DNA of 43,209 bases, from positions 1 to 43,209 of the forward strand of contig CALBDB010000093.1 in NCBI GenBank assembly GCA_937927755.1. The letters are read 5' to 3'. Each line of letters begins with the position of its first letter. The first letter of the stretch is position 1. Shown one piece after another: positions 42,478 through 43,209 of the stretch. The notes below the pieces were generated by a model that worked only from the letters and a program-made list of their open reading frames with translations, searched no databases and had not been told where the DNA came from. The DNA is from an uncultured Lysobacterales bacterium (GTDB lineage Bacteria > Pseudomonadota > Gammaproteobacteria > Xanthomonadales > SZUA-36). A program made the position numbers and the translations under genes.

Positions 42478-42888
42478 TATCAAGATATATTGTTCTAGCT
42501 GGGTTTTCACAGTCCTTATCTGATCTGCATATTCAGACAGATTTTTTATTAAATACTCAACCAATTCTTCTTTTGAAACTGACTCTCTCCATCAAGTCAA
42601 CTTCAGTGCATTTGAAGTACGAACTATATTCAAATGAAGTTTAGGTAAGTAATAAATCCATTAGGCGATCCGAAATGGTGGAAAAGAAGAGAAAACAGAT
42701 TTGCTTCCTCAAAATCATCTGCCAGTATAGCGACGAGACTGGCCACGCCGTTACCTAAATTGGTACAAAAAACCTCTGTCATGATTGAATTTATGTCTTC
42801 AGTCGAATAAACCTGCCGGCCGGCCATTCCTCCCGCCACACTACGGGAGGAAATTCAGATTGAGTTTCAGGCCGGTTGTGTGACCTTT
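42478..42888. other. AT-rich intergenic region at the right edge
   Basis: GC falls abruptly after the tmRNA fragment. A minus-strand open frame (42630-42839, 69 codons, GTG start; VFCTNLGNGVASLVAILADD) looks slightly protein-like but has no recognised family. A perfect hairpin lies at 42826-42851. Nothing else is supported. Confidence 0.4.
42826..42851. terminator. Perfect 9-bp hairpin near the end of the right-edge gene
   Basis: TTCCTCCCG CCACACTA CGGGAGGAA: nine paired bases and an eight-base loop, 38 bases after the minus-strand gene's stop. No strong T-run follows on the minus strand, so terminator function is likely but not certain. Confidence 0.55.
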
Positions 42889-43209
42889 CTAGGGTACAAG
42901 CTCAAGTTCAAGATCAACTACCGCCTGGCCCTGGCCAAATTCCATTAGCGTGCTGGCTGCCATGTAATCGACACCTGGTACCGGCTGGAACACGCCGCCG
43001 CCTTCCATGTAGAGCGCAACAACAACATGATAATTTCCATCCAGGCCGACATCCTCAAACGCCAGTACAAGGTCATTGTCAGGCGACAGTATCCGGTCTA
43101 CATCGCCAATACCGTCATTATCGCTGTCCTCGTTGCTAATCTCCGCGAGGACCGCCGCAGGCGGACCCATAACGGGTAAGCTTGAAGCCAATGTCACCAT
43201 GAGCTTGGT
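42889..43209 (-). CDS. Secreted or periplasmic protein, partial at the right edge
   Basis: An open frame from the window edge with an ATG at 43200; the frame stays open beyond it (T-K-L before the Met), so the start may be outside. Visible sequence begins with a signal-like stretch (LMVTLASSLPVMGPPAAVLA), then NEDSDNDGIGDVDRILSPDN, an Asp-rich, calcium-binding-like motif, and a beta-rich remainder (NYHVVVALYMEGGG). Stop at 42889. The Asp-rich DSDNDGIGD resembles thrombospondin type 3-like repeats found in exported proteins. No function assigned. Confidence 0.6.
   Translation of the reverse strand, partial: TKLMVTLASSLPVMGPPAAVLAEISNEDSDNDGIGDVDRILSPDNDLVLAFEDVGLDGNYHVVVALYMEGGGVFQPVPGVDYMAASTLMEFGQGQAVVDLELELVP

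Noticed and set aside
42630-42839. 69-codon minus-strand ORF at the right edge
   Set aside because: Start lies inside the perfect hairpin and no ribosome-binding site at correct distance; no family. Left as an open possibility only.

Overview
The window looks like a gammaproteobacterial chromosome segment. The left two thirds carry a conserved gammaproteobacterial housekeeping cluster (lptD, surA, pdxA, rsmA, apaG, apaH, then folA, thyA and lgt on the other strand) at moderate GC. I cannot name the genus. The text supports an environmental, perhaps marine, Gram-negative with a TtpC-type TonB energising system and secreted proteins.

Layout: (1) 1-9.7 kb, envelope biogenesis and housekeeping: 3' part of lptD, an AlaA-like aminotransferase placed between lptD and surA, surA, pdxA, rsmA, apaG, apaH, then convergent lgt-thyA-folA. 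(2) 9.8-17.2 kb, an SLC13/TrkA-C permease and a six-gene Ton operon (DUF3450, TtpC, ExbB, ExbD, TonB, TPR protein) closed by a strong bidirectional terminator. (3) 17.2-22.5 kb, a DUF190/CrcB fluoride-export pair, a sulfotransferase, an IS91-type transposase remnant, two outer-membrane beta-barrel proteins and a Cys/Met-metabolism PLP enzyme. (4) 22.5-27 kb, a 1482-residue secreted nuclease with repeated lamin-tail domains. (5) 27-33.6 kb, a low-density accessory zone with IS110, IS3 and IS91 remnants, a dispersed repeat family of about 70-120 bp, and two small regulator/membrane-protein cassettes (PadR plus membrane protein; membrane protein plus XRE regulator). (6) 33.7-42.4 kb, a sharply more GC-rich, tightly packed eight-gene operon for a type II secretion / type IV pilus-like machine: secretin with a long alpha-solenoid-like extension, lipoprotein, coiled-coil membrane protein, GspE-like ATPase, GspL/PilM-N-like, GspM/PilO-like, GspB/C/PilP-like and GspF-like platform protein. 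No pilin or prepilin peptidase is visible. (7) 42.4 kb to the end: a fragment resembling the 3' end of tmRNA directly after the gspF-like stop codon, an AT-rich stretch, and a partial secreted-protein gene running off the right edge.

The most notable content is region 6. Its base composition, lack of pseudopilins, HEAT-like secretin extension and truncated tmRNA scar at its right edge suggest a horizontally acquired and possibly incomplete or divergent secretion machine. All identifications come from reading the sequence and recalled family motifs; no searches were run.
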